Shown in pieces: positions 1-5,710 of a stretch of 6,935 nucleotides of DNA. Each line of letters begins with the position of its first letter. Position 1 is the stretch's first letter. Source of the stretch: Planctomycetaceae bacterium (GTDB lineage Bacteria; Planctomycetota; Planctomycetia; Pirellulales; Thermoguttaceae); contig JAIRPZ010000012.1 in NCBI GenBank assembly GCA_031256755.1, positions 1 to 6,935 on the forward strand, in the 5' to 3' direction. A program made the translations under genes and the position numbers. The notes under the pieces were generated by a model, which was not told where the DNA came from, did no database searches, and saw only the letters and a list, made by a program, of their open reading frames with translations.

Positions 1-39
1 AGTCATTGTTGGAGAGATGCTATTTTGAGAGCGGAGGAC

Positions 40-187
40 AGTCCTTGCCGGACAGGGCAATTTAGAAAGACGGCAGATTGCAGACGGCAGACCACAGCAA
101 GAAAAAGAAATTTTTAACAGGATTTACAAGATTTTCAGGATTGACAGGATTTTTTATGACAAAAATACTGCCCATCCGGCAAGGACT
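40..187. repeat. Inverted repeat pair AGTCCTTGCCGGA / TCCGGCAAGGACT
   Basis: The arm at 40-59 (AGTCCTTGCCGGACAGGGCA) is repeated in reverse complement at 169-187 (TGCCCATCCGGCAAGGACT), differing by one substitution and one missing base near the middle. The right arm lies between the two arms of the neighbouring CAGGAT hairpin, so the two inverted repeats are interleaved rather than nested. No ORF of credible character covers the region. Between the arms there is also a short direct repeat GCAGACGGCAG-like at about 68-90. This could be a dispersed intergenic repeat, a remnant of a small mobile element, or an RNA structure. Confidence 0.6.
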
Positions 188-222
188 CCTGTTTTATCCT
201 GCATAATCCTGAAAATCCTGTT
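116..222. repeat. CAGGAT-unit inverted repeat, long hairpin
   Basis: The arm at 126-142 (ACAAGATTTTCAGGATT) is complementary to 205-221 at 16 of 17 positions, and CAGGAT at 145-150 pairs with ATCCTG at 196-201, giving about 22 pairs around a roughly 45-base loop. The left side holds three AGGATT/AGATTT units (116-150) and the right side three ATCCTG/TCCTG units. Short arrays of this AACAGGATTTTCAGGATT type are, from general knowledge, common intergenic repeats in several bacterial phyla. In the transcript leaving gspG the hairpin is followed by an A/U-rich tract (from about 115 down to 101), so it could serve as a terminator or as a 3' stabilising structure. Confidence 0.65.
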
Positions 223-274
223 AAAAAAATAACAATGAAAAAACAGGGGACGTATGTCCGCCGCGCTCATTTTA

Positions 275-751
275 TTAGTCCGATGTCCAATTTCCGATGT
301 CGTCCTCGGTGCCGTTTATGCCGTCCGGTCCGTATGACCAAACATCAAAGCCGTCGCGGGTATGCTGTCCCGGAGCAATGTACTGATACGGATTGCCCCA
401 AGGATCCGTATCCTTGGCACTGTCTTTCAAATAGGGTCCGTTCCATTTTGCCGGATTCGGCAGATCGGACGGCGCATTTAACAATGCCGCAAGTCCCTGT
501 TCCGTAGAAGGGGGCTGACCAATGTCGTTTTGATAAAATTCAAGGGCTTGTGCCAGTTGTTTGACATAAGTGATGGTGATCCGGCGTTGCGCGGACGCAC
601 GCTGCCCGTTCAACGCAAGCACAGCGGCTCCCGCCATCATGACAATGATGAACAAAACGATCATGATTTCGATCAGCGTAAACGCTTTCCGGCTGTTTTT
701 TCTGTCAGCAATGCTGTTTTTCTGAATGTTTTTTTGCATTTTTTTCTGCAT
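275..751 (-). CDS. gspG: Type II secretion system major pseudopilin GspG
   Basis: A 158-residue prepilin. Residues 1-23 form a basic leader rich in Lys, Asn and Gln; the type III signal junction is RKA/FTLIEIMIVL, with Glu at mature position +5 and a hydrophobic helix to about residue 46. The C-terminal half carries the GspG pattern: a DPWGNPYQY loop, then FDVWSYGPDG and the DIGNW ending, whose acidic residues bind calcium in known GspG structures. The family polymerises into the periplasmic pseudopilus that drives type II secretion. The residue before the cleavage site is Ala instead of the usual Gly. The frame stays open upstream, but the ATG at 751 has AGGAG six bases before it and yields a normal leader. 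No other gsp gene is present here, so its system lies elsewhere, or it is one of several dispersed pseudopilins. Confidence 0.93.
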   Translation of the reverse strand: MQKKMQKNIQKNSIADRKNSRKAFTLIEIMIVLFIIVMMAGAAVLALNGQRASAQRRITITYVKQLAQALEFYQNDIGQPPSTEQGLAALLNAPSDLPNPAKWNGPYLKDSAKDTDPWGNPYQYIAPGQHTRDGFDVWSYGPDGINGTEDDIGNWTSD

Positions 752-757
752 AGTATT

Positions 758-762
758 CTCCT
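758..762 (-). promoter_or_regulatory. Ribosome binding site of gspG
   Basis: AGGAG six bases upstream of the ATG at 751. It decides the start against longer in-frame alternatives and is the best Shine-Dalgarno sequence properly placed before a gene in this window. Confidence 0.8.
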
Positions 763-798
763 GCCTGTCGGCTTCTAAAATGATTGGATGAACGGCTG

Positions 799-827
799 AT
801 TGTATCACAGTGTTCCCTCTGCATAAA
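799..827 (-). promoter_or_regulatory. Probable gspG promoter, extended -10
   Basis: TACAAT at 799-804 is preceded by TGA at 805-807, forming an extended -10 (TGnTACAAT). A weak -35, TTTATG at 822-827, lies 17 bases upstream. The expected leader is about 40 bases and includes the AGGAG site. It lies after the end of mnmG, so gspG is probably transcribed on its own. Only sequence resemblance supports it. Confidence 0.5.
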
Positions 828-842
828 CCCCGCCGGGTGTGT

Positions 843-894
843 TTTGTTCCTGAAAACAGGGTTTCAGCGGTATCTGCACAGACATTGCCCGCTG
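843..894 (-). terminator. Possible mnmG 3' hairpins
   Basis: Just past the mnmG stop the transcript can fold CAGCGG (894-889) with CCGCTG (870-865), enclosing a smaller TCTG/CAGA pairing, and then CCTG-TTTT-CAGG (860-849). There is no proper run of U, so a classical intrinsic terminator is not shown. These may stabilise the mnmG 3' end or be chance. Confidence 0.25.
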
Positions 895-909
895 TATACC
901 GGCGAGGAT

Positions 910-2760
910 TCACTTCAAATAGACCGTCAGAACGGCAATATCGGAGGGCGTAATGCCGCTGATCCGGCTTGCCTGTGATAAGTCTATCGGGCGTATCCGT
1001 TCTAACTTTTCCCGCGCCTCGCTCCGCAAATGTTTCATCGCACCGTAGTCCGTTTCCGGCGGAATTCGGCGCGATTCCAAACGCCGGCTCCGCTCCACAT
1101 CCGACTCCTGCCGCTTAATATAGCCGTCATACTTTGCGTCAATACAAACCTGTTCCGCCGCCGCCGGAGAAATTGCCGACAATGCCGGTATCCGTTCCGT
1201 CATTTCCCGCCATTCGGTTTCCGGGCGGGATAAATACTTCAGCATGGAACCGTGCGCATCATGCGTTGTTGATAATAAATGATTGGCCGCATCAATTTCC
1301 TTTAATTTTTGCTGTAATAATAAGGAACGGTCGGCGTGCGGCGGCGTGCGGAAGTTTCCTGCCGGCGGGATGAGACCGATTTTTTCGCCGATCGGTGTGA
1401 GCCGGCGGTCGGCGTTGCTGTGCCGGAGAAGCAGCCGGTATTCCGCCCGGCTCGTGAACATCCGGTACGGTTCGTCAACGCCGCGAGTGACCAAATCGTC
1501 AATCATCACACCGAGATACGCTTCATCGCGCCGCAGGATCATCGGTTCCCGTCCCAGTATTTTCAGCGCGGCATTCGTTCCCGCTGCCAAACCGAGTGCC
1601 GCCGCCTCTTCGTAGCCGGTCGTCCCGTTGAGTTGCCCCGCAAGATACAATCCCTCAACCGCTTTTGTTTCCAGCGTCAATTTCAGTTGATCCGGCGGCG
1701 CATAATCGTATTCAATCGCATACGCATACCGCATGATTTCGGCATGTTCCAAACCGTCAATCATCCGCAGCATTTTTTCCTGCATTTCTCTGCCGAAACT
1801 GGTGGAAAACCCGTTGAGATACATTTCGTTGGTATCCGCTCCTTCCGGTTCGAGAAAAAGTTGGTGCCGGTCTTTTTCGCCGAAACGGTCGATTTTCGTT
1901 TCAATCGAAGGGCAATACCGCGGTCCTGTTGACTGTATTTGTCCGCTGTAAGACGGGGCGGCTTGCAGGTTTTCCCGAATGAGTTGGTGCAGTGCTGGAT
2001 TGGTATACGTCATCCAGCATGGAATTTGCCGGACGGTTTTGGTCCAATGTTCATAATCCGCTTCGTTAAGAAACGAAAACGGCACCGGTTCGTCATCGCC
2101 GGGGTGTTCCGTGATTTTCGTGTAATCGATGCTTCGGGCATTGATTCGCGGCGGCGTGCCGGTTTTGAAGCGGCGGAGTTCGATGCCGAGTTGACGGAGG
2201 GAATTGCTGATGCCGTGTGAGGCGGGTTCTGCTGCGCGTCCGCCGGGCCTTGTTTTTTCGCCGCAATGAAGGAGACCGTTCAGAAACGTTCCGCAGCAAA
2301 GAATGACGGCTTCGGCGTGAAGAATTGAGCCGTCGTCTAACATTACGCCGTCTGCTGTTTGCCTGCGGGACGATGTTTGCGGGCGGACAATCACGGAAAC
2401 AACATTTTCCTGCCGCAGTTCGAGATGGGGCTGATTTTCAAGAATGTTTTTGATGACCGTTTGGTAACGTTTTTTGTCGGCTTGGGCTCTTGGTCCCTGC
2501 ATTGCCGGTCCTTTTCGGCGGTTGAGCATGCGGTATTGAATACCGGTCTGGTCGATAGCGATGCCCATTGCACCGCCGAGTGCGTCAATTTCGCGGACAA
2601 AGTGTCCTTTGCCGATGCCGCCGATTGCCGGATTGCAACTCATTTGGGCAATGGTATCGAGGTTGCTTGTAAGCAGGGCGGTGCGTAATCCCAGCCGGGC
2701 AGAGGCGAGTGCGGCTTCCACGCCGGCGTGACCGGCACCGACAACGAGAACAGAATACAT
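910..2760 (-). CDS. mnmG: tRNA uridine-5-carboxymethylaminomethyl modification enzyme MnmG (GidA)
   Basis: A 616-residue FAD enzyme, close to the family's usual 620-630. With its partner MnmE (not in the window) it installs the 5-carboxymethylaminomethyl group on wobble uridine 34 of tRNAs reading NNA/NNG codons, in the cytoplasm. The FAD-binding Rossmann motif GAGHAG lies at residues 8-13; SCNPAIGGIGKGH follows at 41-53 with conserved Cys42. Family signature 1, GPRYCPSIETKIDRF, is at 279-293 with the second conserved Cys283; signature 2, AGQLNGTTGYEEAAALGLAAG, is near 374-394. The helical C-terminal domain for MnmE/tRNA contact shows YIKRQE and ends in QASRISGITPSDIAVLTVYLK-like sequence. 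The ATG at 2760 was chosen because homologues begin one residue before this Y-x-V-V-V-G strand. No Shine-Dalgarno is visible. The RNA-contacting stretch has KGPAMQGPRAQ where many bacteria have RGPAVRGPRAQ. Confidence 0.97.
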   Translation of the reverse strand: MYSVLVVGAGHAGVEAALASARLGLRTALLTSNLDTIAQMSCNPAIGGIGKGHFVREIDALGGAMGIAIDQTGIQYRMLNRRKGPAMQGPRAQADKKRYQTVIKNILENQPHLELRQENVVSVIVRPQTSSRRQTADGVMLDDGSILHAEAVILCCGTFLNGLLHCGEKTRPGGRAAEPASHGISNSLRQLGIELRRFKTGTPPRINARSIDYTKITEHPGDDEPVPFSFLNEADYEHWTKTVRQIPCWMTYTNPALHQLIRENLQAAPSYSGQIQSTGPRYCPSIETKIDRFGEKDRHQLFLEPEGADTNEMYLNGFSTSFGREMQEKMLRMIDGLEHAEIMRYAYAIEYDYAPPDQLKLTLETKAVEGLYLAGQLNGTTGYEEAAALGLAAGTNAALKILGREPMILRRDEAYLGVMIDDLVTRGVDEPYRMFTSRAEYRLLLRHSNADRRLTPIGEKIGLIPPAGNFRTPPHADRSLLLQQKLKEIDAANHLLSTTHDAHGSMLKYLSRPETEWREMTERIPALSAISPAAAEQVCIDAKYDGYIKRQESDVERSRRLESRRIPPETDYGAMKHLRSEAREKLERIRPIDLSQASRISGITPSDIAVLTVYLK

Positions 2761-2768
2761 GGCGGCGT

Positions 2769-2777
2769 ATTTTAGCA
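2769..2777 (-). promoter_or_regulatory. Possible mnmG promoter, extended -10 next to the start
   Basis: TGCTAAAAT at 2777-2769 matches the extended -10 form TGnTAtAAT with one change. Only eight bases separate it from the ATG at 2760, so transcription would begin within about 0-3 bases of the start codon. The -35 position (GAGACC, 2792-2797) is poor. Together with the missing Shine-Dalgarno this suggests a leaderless mRNA. The match could be chance in an A/T-rich patch. Confidence 0.35.
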
Positions 2778-2807
2778 AAAAATGTGCTGACGGTCTCCCC
2801 TGCCGGC

Positions 2808-2840
2808 AAAAGGAAAAAGGGGAGCGGATAAGAGAATCCG
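2808..2840 (-). terminator. Weak candidate terminator upstream of mnmG
   Basis: On the minus strand CGGAT-TCTCTT-ATCCG (2840-2825) is followed after a short C-rich spacer by CCTTTTTCC. The stem is only five pairs and the U run starts several bases late. If active, it would stop read-through from the tRNA promoter before mnmG. Confidence 0.25.
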
Positions 2841-2977
2841 TTCCCGCTAAAGTAAGCATTCGTTTTGTGTTGATGTAGCCGCCCGCAAAAACAGCAATAT
2901 CCCCGCACAAGTCACACACGGCGGAAACGCCGATTTTGCGGCGGTCAGAAGTGACGGGGAAATTGACGGGGGAACCC

Positions 2978-3060
2978 GCTTGCAAGGGCTTGAAACGGGC
3001 AGAATCGGCAGAAATCAGAAATCCCGAAATCGGACATAACGCTATTGCTTGCAAGGACTT
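2978..3060. repeat. Direct repeats GCTTGCAAGGRCTT around a GAAATC run
   Basis: GCTTGCAAGGGCTT at 2978-2991 and GCTTGCAAGGACTT at 3047-3060 match at 13 of 14 bases and are 69 bases apart. Each contains the self-complementary octamer CTTGCAAG. Between them lie GAATC (3002-3006) and three GAAATC units (3011-3016, 3018-3023, 3026-3031) at 7-8 base steps. They may be protein binding sites or flanks of a small inserted repeat; no function can be assigned from sequence. Confidence 0.45.
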
Positions 3061-3095
3061 ACAGCATAATGCACTATGCCGTCAAAACCTATCAT

Positions 3096-3168
3096 TACCC
3101 CCTAGGGGAGTCGAACCCCTGTCACCGGACTGAGAATCCGGTGTCCTAGGCCACTAGACGAAGGGGGC
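3096..3168 (-). tRNA. trnE: tRNA-Glu (anticodon CTC)
   Basis: A complete 73-base cloverleaf. The acceptor strands are GCCCCCT (3168-3162) and AGGGGGT (3103-3097) with discriminator A at 3096. The D arm is GTCT...GGAC, the anticodon stem CCGGA/TCCGG encloses TTCTCAG, and the T arm is AGGGG-TTCGACT-CCCCT. The anticodon CTC occupies 3134-3132 and reads GAG. The body closely resembles E. coli tRNA-Glu, including GTCTAG and the four-base variable loop. CCA is not encoded and must be added by the CCA-adding enzyme. The first pair is a G1-U72 wobble, where E. coli tRNA-Glu has G1-C72. The general bacterial isoacceptor with TTC anticodon must lie elsewhere; this one, having C34, is not a substrate of the neighbouring MnmG. 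Confidence 0.96.
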
Positions 3169-3189
3169 AACACCGATGATTTCCGCGTA

Positions 3190-3217
3190 ATTGTCATCCA
3201 AAAACAGATATTGTCAA
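3190..3217 (-). promoter_or_regulatory. Probable tRNA-Glu promoter
   Basis: A perfect -35 TTGACA (3217-3212), a 16-base spacer and a -10 GACAAT (3195-3190), four of six matches. Transcription would begin about 15 bases before the mature tRNA 5' end, giving a short leader for RNase P to remove. The position fits a monocistronic tRNA unit. Confidence 0.55.
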
Positions 3218-3247
3218 GCCGGTCTCCCCCGACGTTTTTACCCGCAG

Positions 3248-3261
3248 GCAGCTTTCGCTGC
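3248..3261 (-). terminator. GAAA-loop hairpin after the pyruvyl transferase gene
   Basis: Downstream of the stop at 3304 the transcript can form GCAGC-GAAA-GCTGC, a perfect five-pair stem closed by a GNRA tetraloop. No U tract follows directly, so it may be a 3' stabiliser or a weak terminator placed before the tRNA promoter. Confidence 0.3.
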
Positions 3262-3303
3262 ATTCTCCGATAAAACGCTGTTTTTCACAACATCAGAGAT
3301 CGC

Positions 3304-4422
3304 TTACGTTGCGATGCCTCTAAGGAATTGCAGCGATTCTTCCCGTTTTACATGCAAATGCTGACTGCCGAGACCGAAATCAACACTTGCCCAATCAGCC
3401 GGAAGGTCGTCTATGCCCGATATGCGCCGCTGCGGAAGCCGCAGAGTGTCCAGCAAATGGGATATGCGCACATCTTGAACCGCTGACGGAAGAACTGTCA
3501 AAAACGGTGTCCGCAGCAAATACGATAATATCGTTCCATGAAACGATACCGTTACAACAAGTTTCGCTTTTCGGATCAAATGCAGGAAATTGACCGGACC
3601 GACACAATACTTCCGGTCAAACCGTCTGTCCCAATACTTTTTATCGAAAGGACCGGTCAGAACAAGTTCGGTTCCTTTCGGCGATTTTCTTTTCAAGTAT
3701 TCCGCAATGTCTGTGGTTACAGACTTGTTGCTATGGTCATAAACCAAAATATACGGAGAGTCAGGAAGATCAATATCGGGCGGCGAAGAAGAAAGTAATT
3801 GCTCCCAATCTGATGTGGTATAGAGCAGCGTGGGGTCAAGAACCAGTTCGGCTTTTCCCGTTCCCAGCAGTTTGTTGACAACGCTGCATCCCTGCGGTTC
3901 TCTGCATGAGATGTGGGAAAATTTTGCAAGGGCATTCCGATATGTTTCCGTCCATTTCTCCGGCAACGCTGAGATGCCGGATGCTGCATAAGAAATACGT
4001 TTGGCTCCCGCACCCGCGAATTCAAGGAAATACCGAGGATGGCAGCATTTCGGATTCCAAACCTGATCGCTGCCGACAATAAAAGCATCACAGTCCGGCG
4101 GAGATGTTGTCAACGCTTCATACGATTCGTAAAGCGGTTCGGTCTGGGAATAATGTTCACGGAAGAACCGCCAGAATTCAGACCGACACCGGGCAACGGA
4201 ACGGCGGAATATGATCCGCTCGCTGACTGCTTTGGCAAGTTTGGTGAAATTGTTTATCTTGGAAAGAGGAACGGGATGCCACTGTTTCGTGACGATATGC
4301 GGATGAAATCCGACAATACAGGGCTGATATCCTATTGACCGAAGCACTTCTTGCAGTGCAAATGTTTGCAGAACGGCTCCATAATTTTTTTCATCGTGAA
4401 ACGTGACGATTCCAATTTTCAT
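3304..4422 (-). CDS. Polysaccharide pyruvyl transferase family protein
   Basis: A 372-residue protein of the polysaccharide pyruvyl transferase family (WcaK/CsaB-like). Characterised members move a pyruvyl group from phosphoenolpyruvate to sugars of surface polysaccharides as a ketal; acceptor and exact reaction here are unknown. Landmarks in order: N-terminal strand MKIGIVTFHDEKNYGAVLQ with the NYGA(V/L)LQ box at 13-19, AFIVGSDQVWN at 113-123, YAASG near 145-149, SCREPQG at 172-178, LDPTLLY at 195-201, and the C-terminal TVSFHGTILSY at 291-301. Many homologues in glycan loci have Asp before SFHG; here it is Val292. There is no signal peptide or membrane segment, so it should be cytosolic or peripheral. 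The ATG at 4422 fits the usual N-terminus, though no clear Shine-Dalgarno precedes it. It follows the FrhB-like gene by 84 bases, a frequent partnership in polysaccharide loci. Confidence 0.9.
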   Translation of the reverse strand: MKIGIVTFHDEKNYGAVLQTFALQEVLRSIGYQPCIVGFHPHIVTKQWHPVPLSKINNFTKLAKAVSERIIFRRSVARCRSEFWRFFREHYSQTEPLYESYEALTTSPPDCDAFIVGSDQVWNPKCCHPRYFLEFAGAGAKRISYAASGISALPEKWTETYRNALAKFSHISCREPQGCSVVNKLLGTGKAELVLDPTLLYTTSDWEQLLSSSPPDIDLPDSPYILVYDHSNKSVTTDIAEYLKRKSPKGTELVLTGPFDKKYWDRRFDRKYCVGPVNFLHLIRKAKLVVTVSFHGTILSYLLRTPFLTVLPSAVQDVRISHLLDTLRLPQRRISGIDDLPADWASVDFGLGSQHLHVKREESLQFLRGIAT

Positions 4423-4455
4423 GGCTTTATTGAGTTGCTATTGATTTCCGCCGGT

Positions 4456-4484
4456 ATTTTATCCTATTCCCGCAGAATGAGCAA
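4456..4484 (-). promoter_or_regulatory. Possible internal promoter before the pyruvyl transferase gene
   Basis: In the gap between the two genes, TAAAAT (4461-4456) lies 17 bases after TTGCTC (4484-4479). The -10 matches at five of six positions, the -35 only in its first three bases. It would give a leader of about 27 bases. The genes may still be cotranscribed from the stronger promoter near 5745. Confidence 0.35.
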
Positions 4485-4492
4485 CGGACTTT

Positions 4493-4516
4493 ACGCCGGT
4501 TCGATTTTACCGGCGT
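4493..4516 (-). repeat. Perfect 8-bp inverted repeat across the FrhB-like stop codon
   Basis: ACGCCGGT and ACCGGCGT (4516-4509 and 4500-4493 on the minus strand) form a perfect eight-pair stem around an eight-base loop. The TAA stop of the FrhB-like gene (4509-4507) starts at the last stem base and continues into the loop. No U run follows, so it is more likely an intercistronic structure affecting RNA stability or translation of the next gene than a terminator. Confidence 0.5.
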
Positions 4517-5700
4517 TTCAATAGACCAGCGAGCAATTTTCTCAATGCGGCATACCGAGGCATGCCTAAATAAATCTGCAATGCTGCCGACAGCCGCTCC
4601 TGCCACGGCTTCCGCAAAAACTTCCGCTCCAATTGTTCAAACGGCATGCCCGCTGCAAAATCACGGAAAAAGGTGTTCCGAAGCGGATGTTCGCCGGACG
4701 GACTCACAAGACGCTGATTACCGGCAATGGCCTCTTCTAATGAGCGTTCTTCGTAAAAAATCCGCTCTTTAACAGCATCAAAAACCGGCCGGGCTTTTTC
4801 CGAATTCACCATCACCAGCGAAACGCCCTTTTGAACCGGCTGCGAAAAGGGGACTTTCGCACCAAGCCCCCAAAAATCACCGAGCGTAAAATCCCCCATA
4901 CGTCTTATTTCCGCATACTGACAATTCATGCAGCAATGCCGGTTAAAAAGATCGGTCAAAAAACCGTGTATAAAACTGTCATCAACGATGCAGCGTTTGC
5001 CGCCGGCGAATGTCCATTCCGTAAAATAGGTAACCCAATGTTCGCGGCAGGAATTTTTTGTGCGGTGAACAACAGCGGCGACGGGCTGCCGGCGGGAAGA
5101 AAGAAAATGTTCCAGTACGGCAGGAGAAGGAACCCCATGACAAATGAAGTCACAAGTCAGCAGCCGGTCATATTGTTTTCCGAGAAAAGCATAGAGACCG
5201 GCAATTTGACACGGAGTTCCGGCAAACATAACGGGACGGTGCTGTTTGAGAAAATGCTCTGCCTGCCGGTAAGATTCTCCGATGCTGCTTTGGACATATT
5301 TGGACTTGCGCAGCGATGCTAAACCGGCAACGGTATCCGCAGCAATGTGCCGGACGCAAAGATGAGTATCCCATGCCGCGCCGAAAACGATGCCGTTTTG
5401 CGAAAGAACATGTTCGGCAATCACCGAAAATATACCGCCGGAAGAACTTTCCCGCCGTACCGTTTCGTCAAGCGACCAGCAGGCAAATACGCCGGACGGT
5501 TTTTCGGAACGGTAATGATCAGGCGGAAAGAGAACAGGACACGCCCGTGTGCAGAGGGAACAGGAACGGCATTGTCCGTTGACAACCGGTTCGGGAAAAC
5601 CTTCACGGTTCGGCAGCAGAGAGATGGCACTACGGGGACATTTATTGGCACAAGCCCCGCAGCCGGTACAAAGATTTTTATCACAAAGTGCAGGCAGCAT
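4507..5700 (-). CDS. FrhB-like iron-sulfur protein (coenzyme F420 hydrogenase/dehydrogenase beta subunit family)
   Basis: A 397-residue protein. An N-terminal ferredoxin-like domain carries two four-cysteine clusters: C11-x2-C14-x2-C17-x3-C21-P and C44-x2-C47-x2-C50-x3-C54-P, suited to two [4Fe-4S] centres. The FrhB-type part follows with RESSSGGIFS (84-92), RKSKYVQSS (131-139), GTPCQIAGLYAFL (161-173), CDFICHGVPSP (183-193), a CCMNC group at 256-260 and GDFTLGDFWGLG (269-280). In true F420 enzymes this domain binds FAD and F420; the many homologues in bacterial capsule loci probably transfer electrons to an unidentified substrate, and F420 use is not implied. Pairing with a pyruvyl transferase gene suggests a redox step in cell-surface glycan modification. 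An in-frame stop lies 12 bases before the ATG at 5700, ruling out a longer form. The GGAG upstream is 17 bases away, too far for this start and well placed for a short ORF in another frame. Confidence 0.92.
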   Translation of the reverse strand: MLPALCDKNLCTGCGACANKCPRSAISLLPNREGFPEPVVNGQCRSCSLCTRACPVLFPPDHYRSEKPSGVFACWSLDETVRRESSSGGIFSVIAEHVLSQNGIVFGAAWDTHLCVRHIAADTVAGLASLRKSKYVQSSIGESYRQAEHFLKQHRPVMFAGTPCQIAGLYAFLGKQYDRLLTCDFICHGVPSPAVLEHFLSSRRQPVAAVVHRTKNSCREHWVTYFTEWTFAGGKRCIVDDSFIHGFLTDLFNRHCCMNCQYAEIRRMGDFTLGDFWGLGAKVPFSQPVQKGVSLVMVNSEKARPVFDAVKERIFYEERSLEEAIAGNQRLVSPSGEHPLRNTFFRDFAAGMPFEQLERKFLRKPWQERLSAALQIYLGMPRYAALRKLLAGLLKRR

Positions 5701-5710
5701 CGTCAGACAT
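5681..5710 (-). CDS. Possible 9-codon upstream ORF overlapping the FrhB-like start
   Basis: ATG at 5710-5708, encoding MSDDAACTL and ending in TGA at 5683-5681, is placed eight bases after GGAG (5722-5719), the best ribosome binding site in this leader. It overlaps the first codons of the FrhB-like gene in another frame. It may couple or restrain translation of that gene, or the GGAG may simply serve the main start inefficiently. The peptide resembles nothing I know. Confidence 0.25.
   Translation of the reverse strand: MSDDAACTL

Larger units (their letters stand above)
2761..3095. other. Non-coding stretch between mnmG and tRNA-Glu
   Basis: About 335 bases without a credible gene. It holds the possible mnmG extended -10 (2769-2777), a hairpin 2825-2840 (CGGAT/ATCCG) followed on the minus strand by a pyrimidine/U-rich tract (2820-2808), a GAAA-loop hairpin CGGCG-GAAA-CGCCG at 2919-2932 read on the plus strand, two copies of GCTTGCAAGGRCTT (2978-2991 and 3047-3060) and a run of GAAATC units (3001-3034). 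The mnmG frame stays open through much of it, but the translation does not resemble a MnmG N-terminus or any protein I recognise. Confidence 0.6.

Noticed and set aside
116..222. A CRISPR array built from CAGGATT units
   Set aside because: The units are short, irregular and in inverted orientation, with no constant repeats or unique spacers of equal length.
752..913. A longer N-terminus for GspG
   Set aside because: The extension would put about 77 residues before the prepilin cleavage site; the ATG at 751 has a good RBS and gives a normal leader.
1336..1932. A 198-residue plus-strand frame inside mnmG, and similar plus-strand frames elsewhere
   Set aside because: They lie opposite strongly conserved coding sequence, are rich in Arg and Phe as expected from the antisense frame, and show no recognisable domain.
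2761..3054. A 98-codon in-frame extension of MnmG upstream of the ATG at 2760
   Set aside because: The Rossmann strand of MnmG homologues begins directly at this ATG, total length already fits the family, and the extension resembles no known domain and contains repeats and a likely promoter.
2791..3230. Shared 10-mer CGGTCTCCCC at 2791-2800 and 3220-3229, near the mnmG and tRNA promoters
   Set aside because: Many chance 10-mer pairs are expected in about 7 kb, and the distance to the -10 differs between the two sites (16 versus 24 bases).
4507..5700. A genuine F420-reducing hydrogenase subunit
   Set aside because: No hydrogenase large or small subunit or F420 gene is nearby; bacterial capsule-locus homologues of this domain are common, and the pyruvyl transferase neighbour supports that context.
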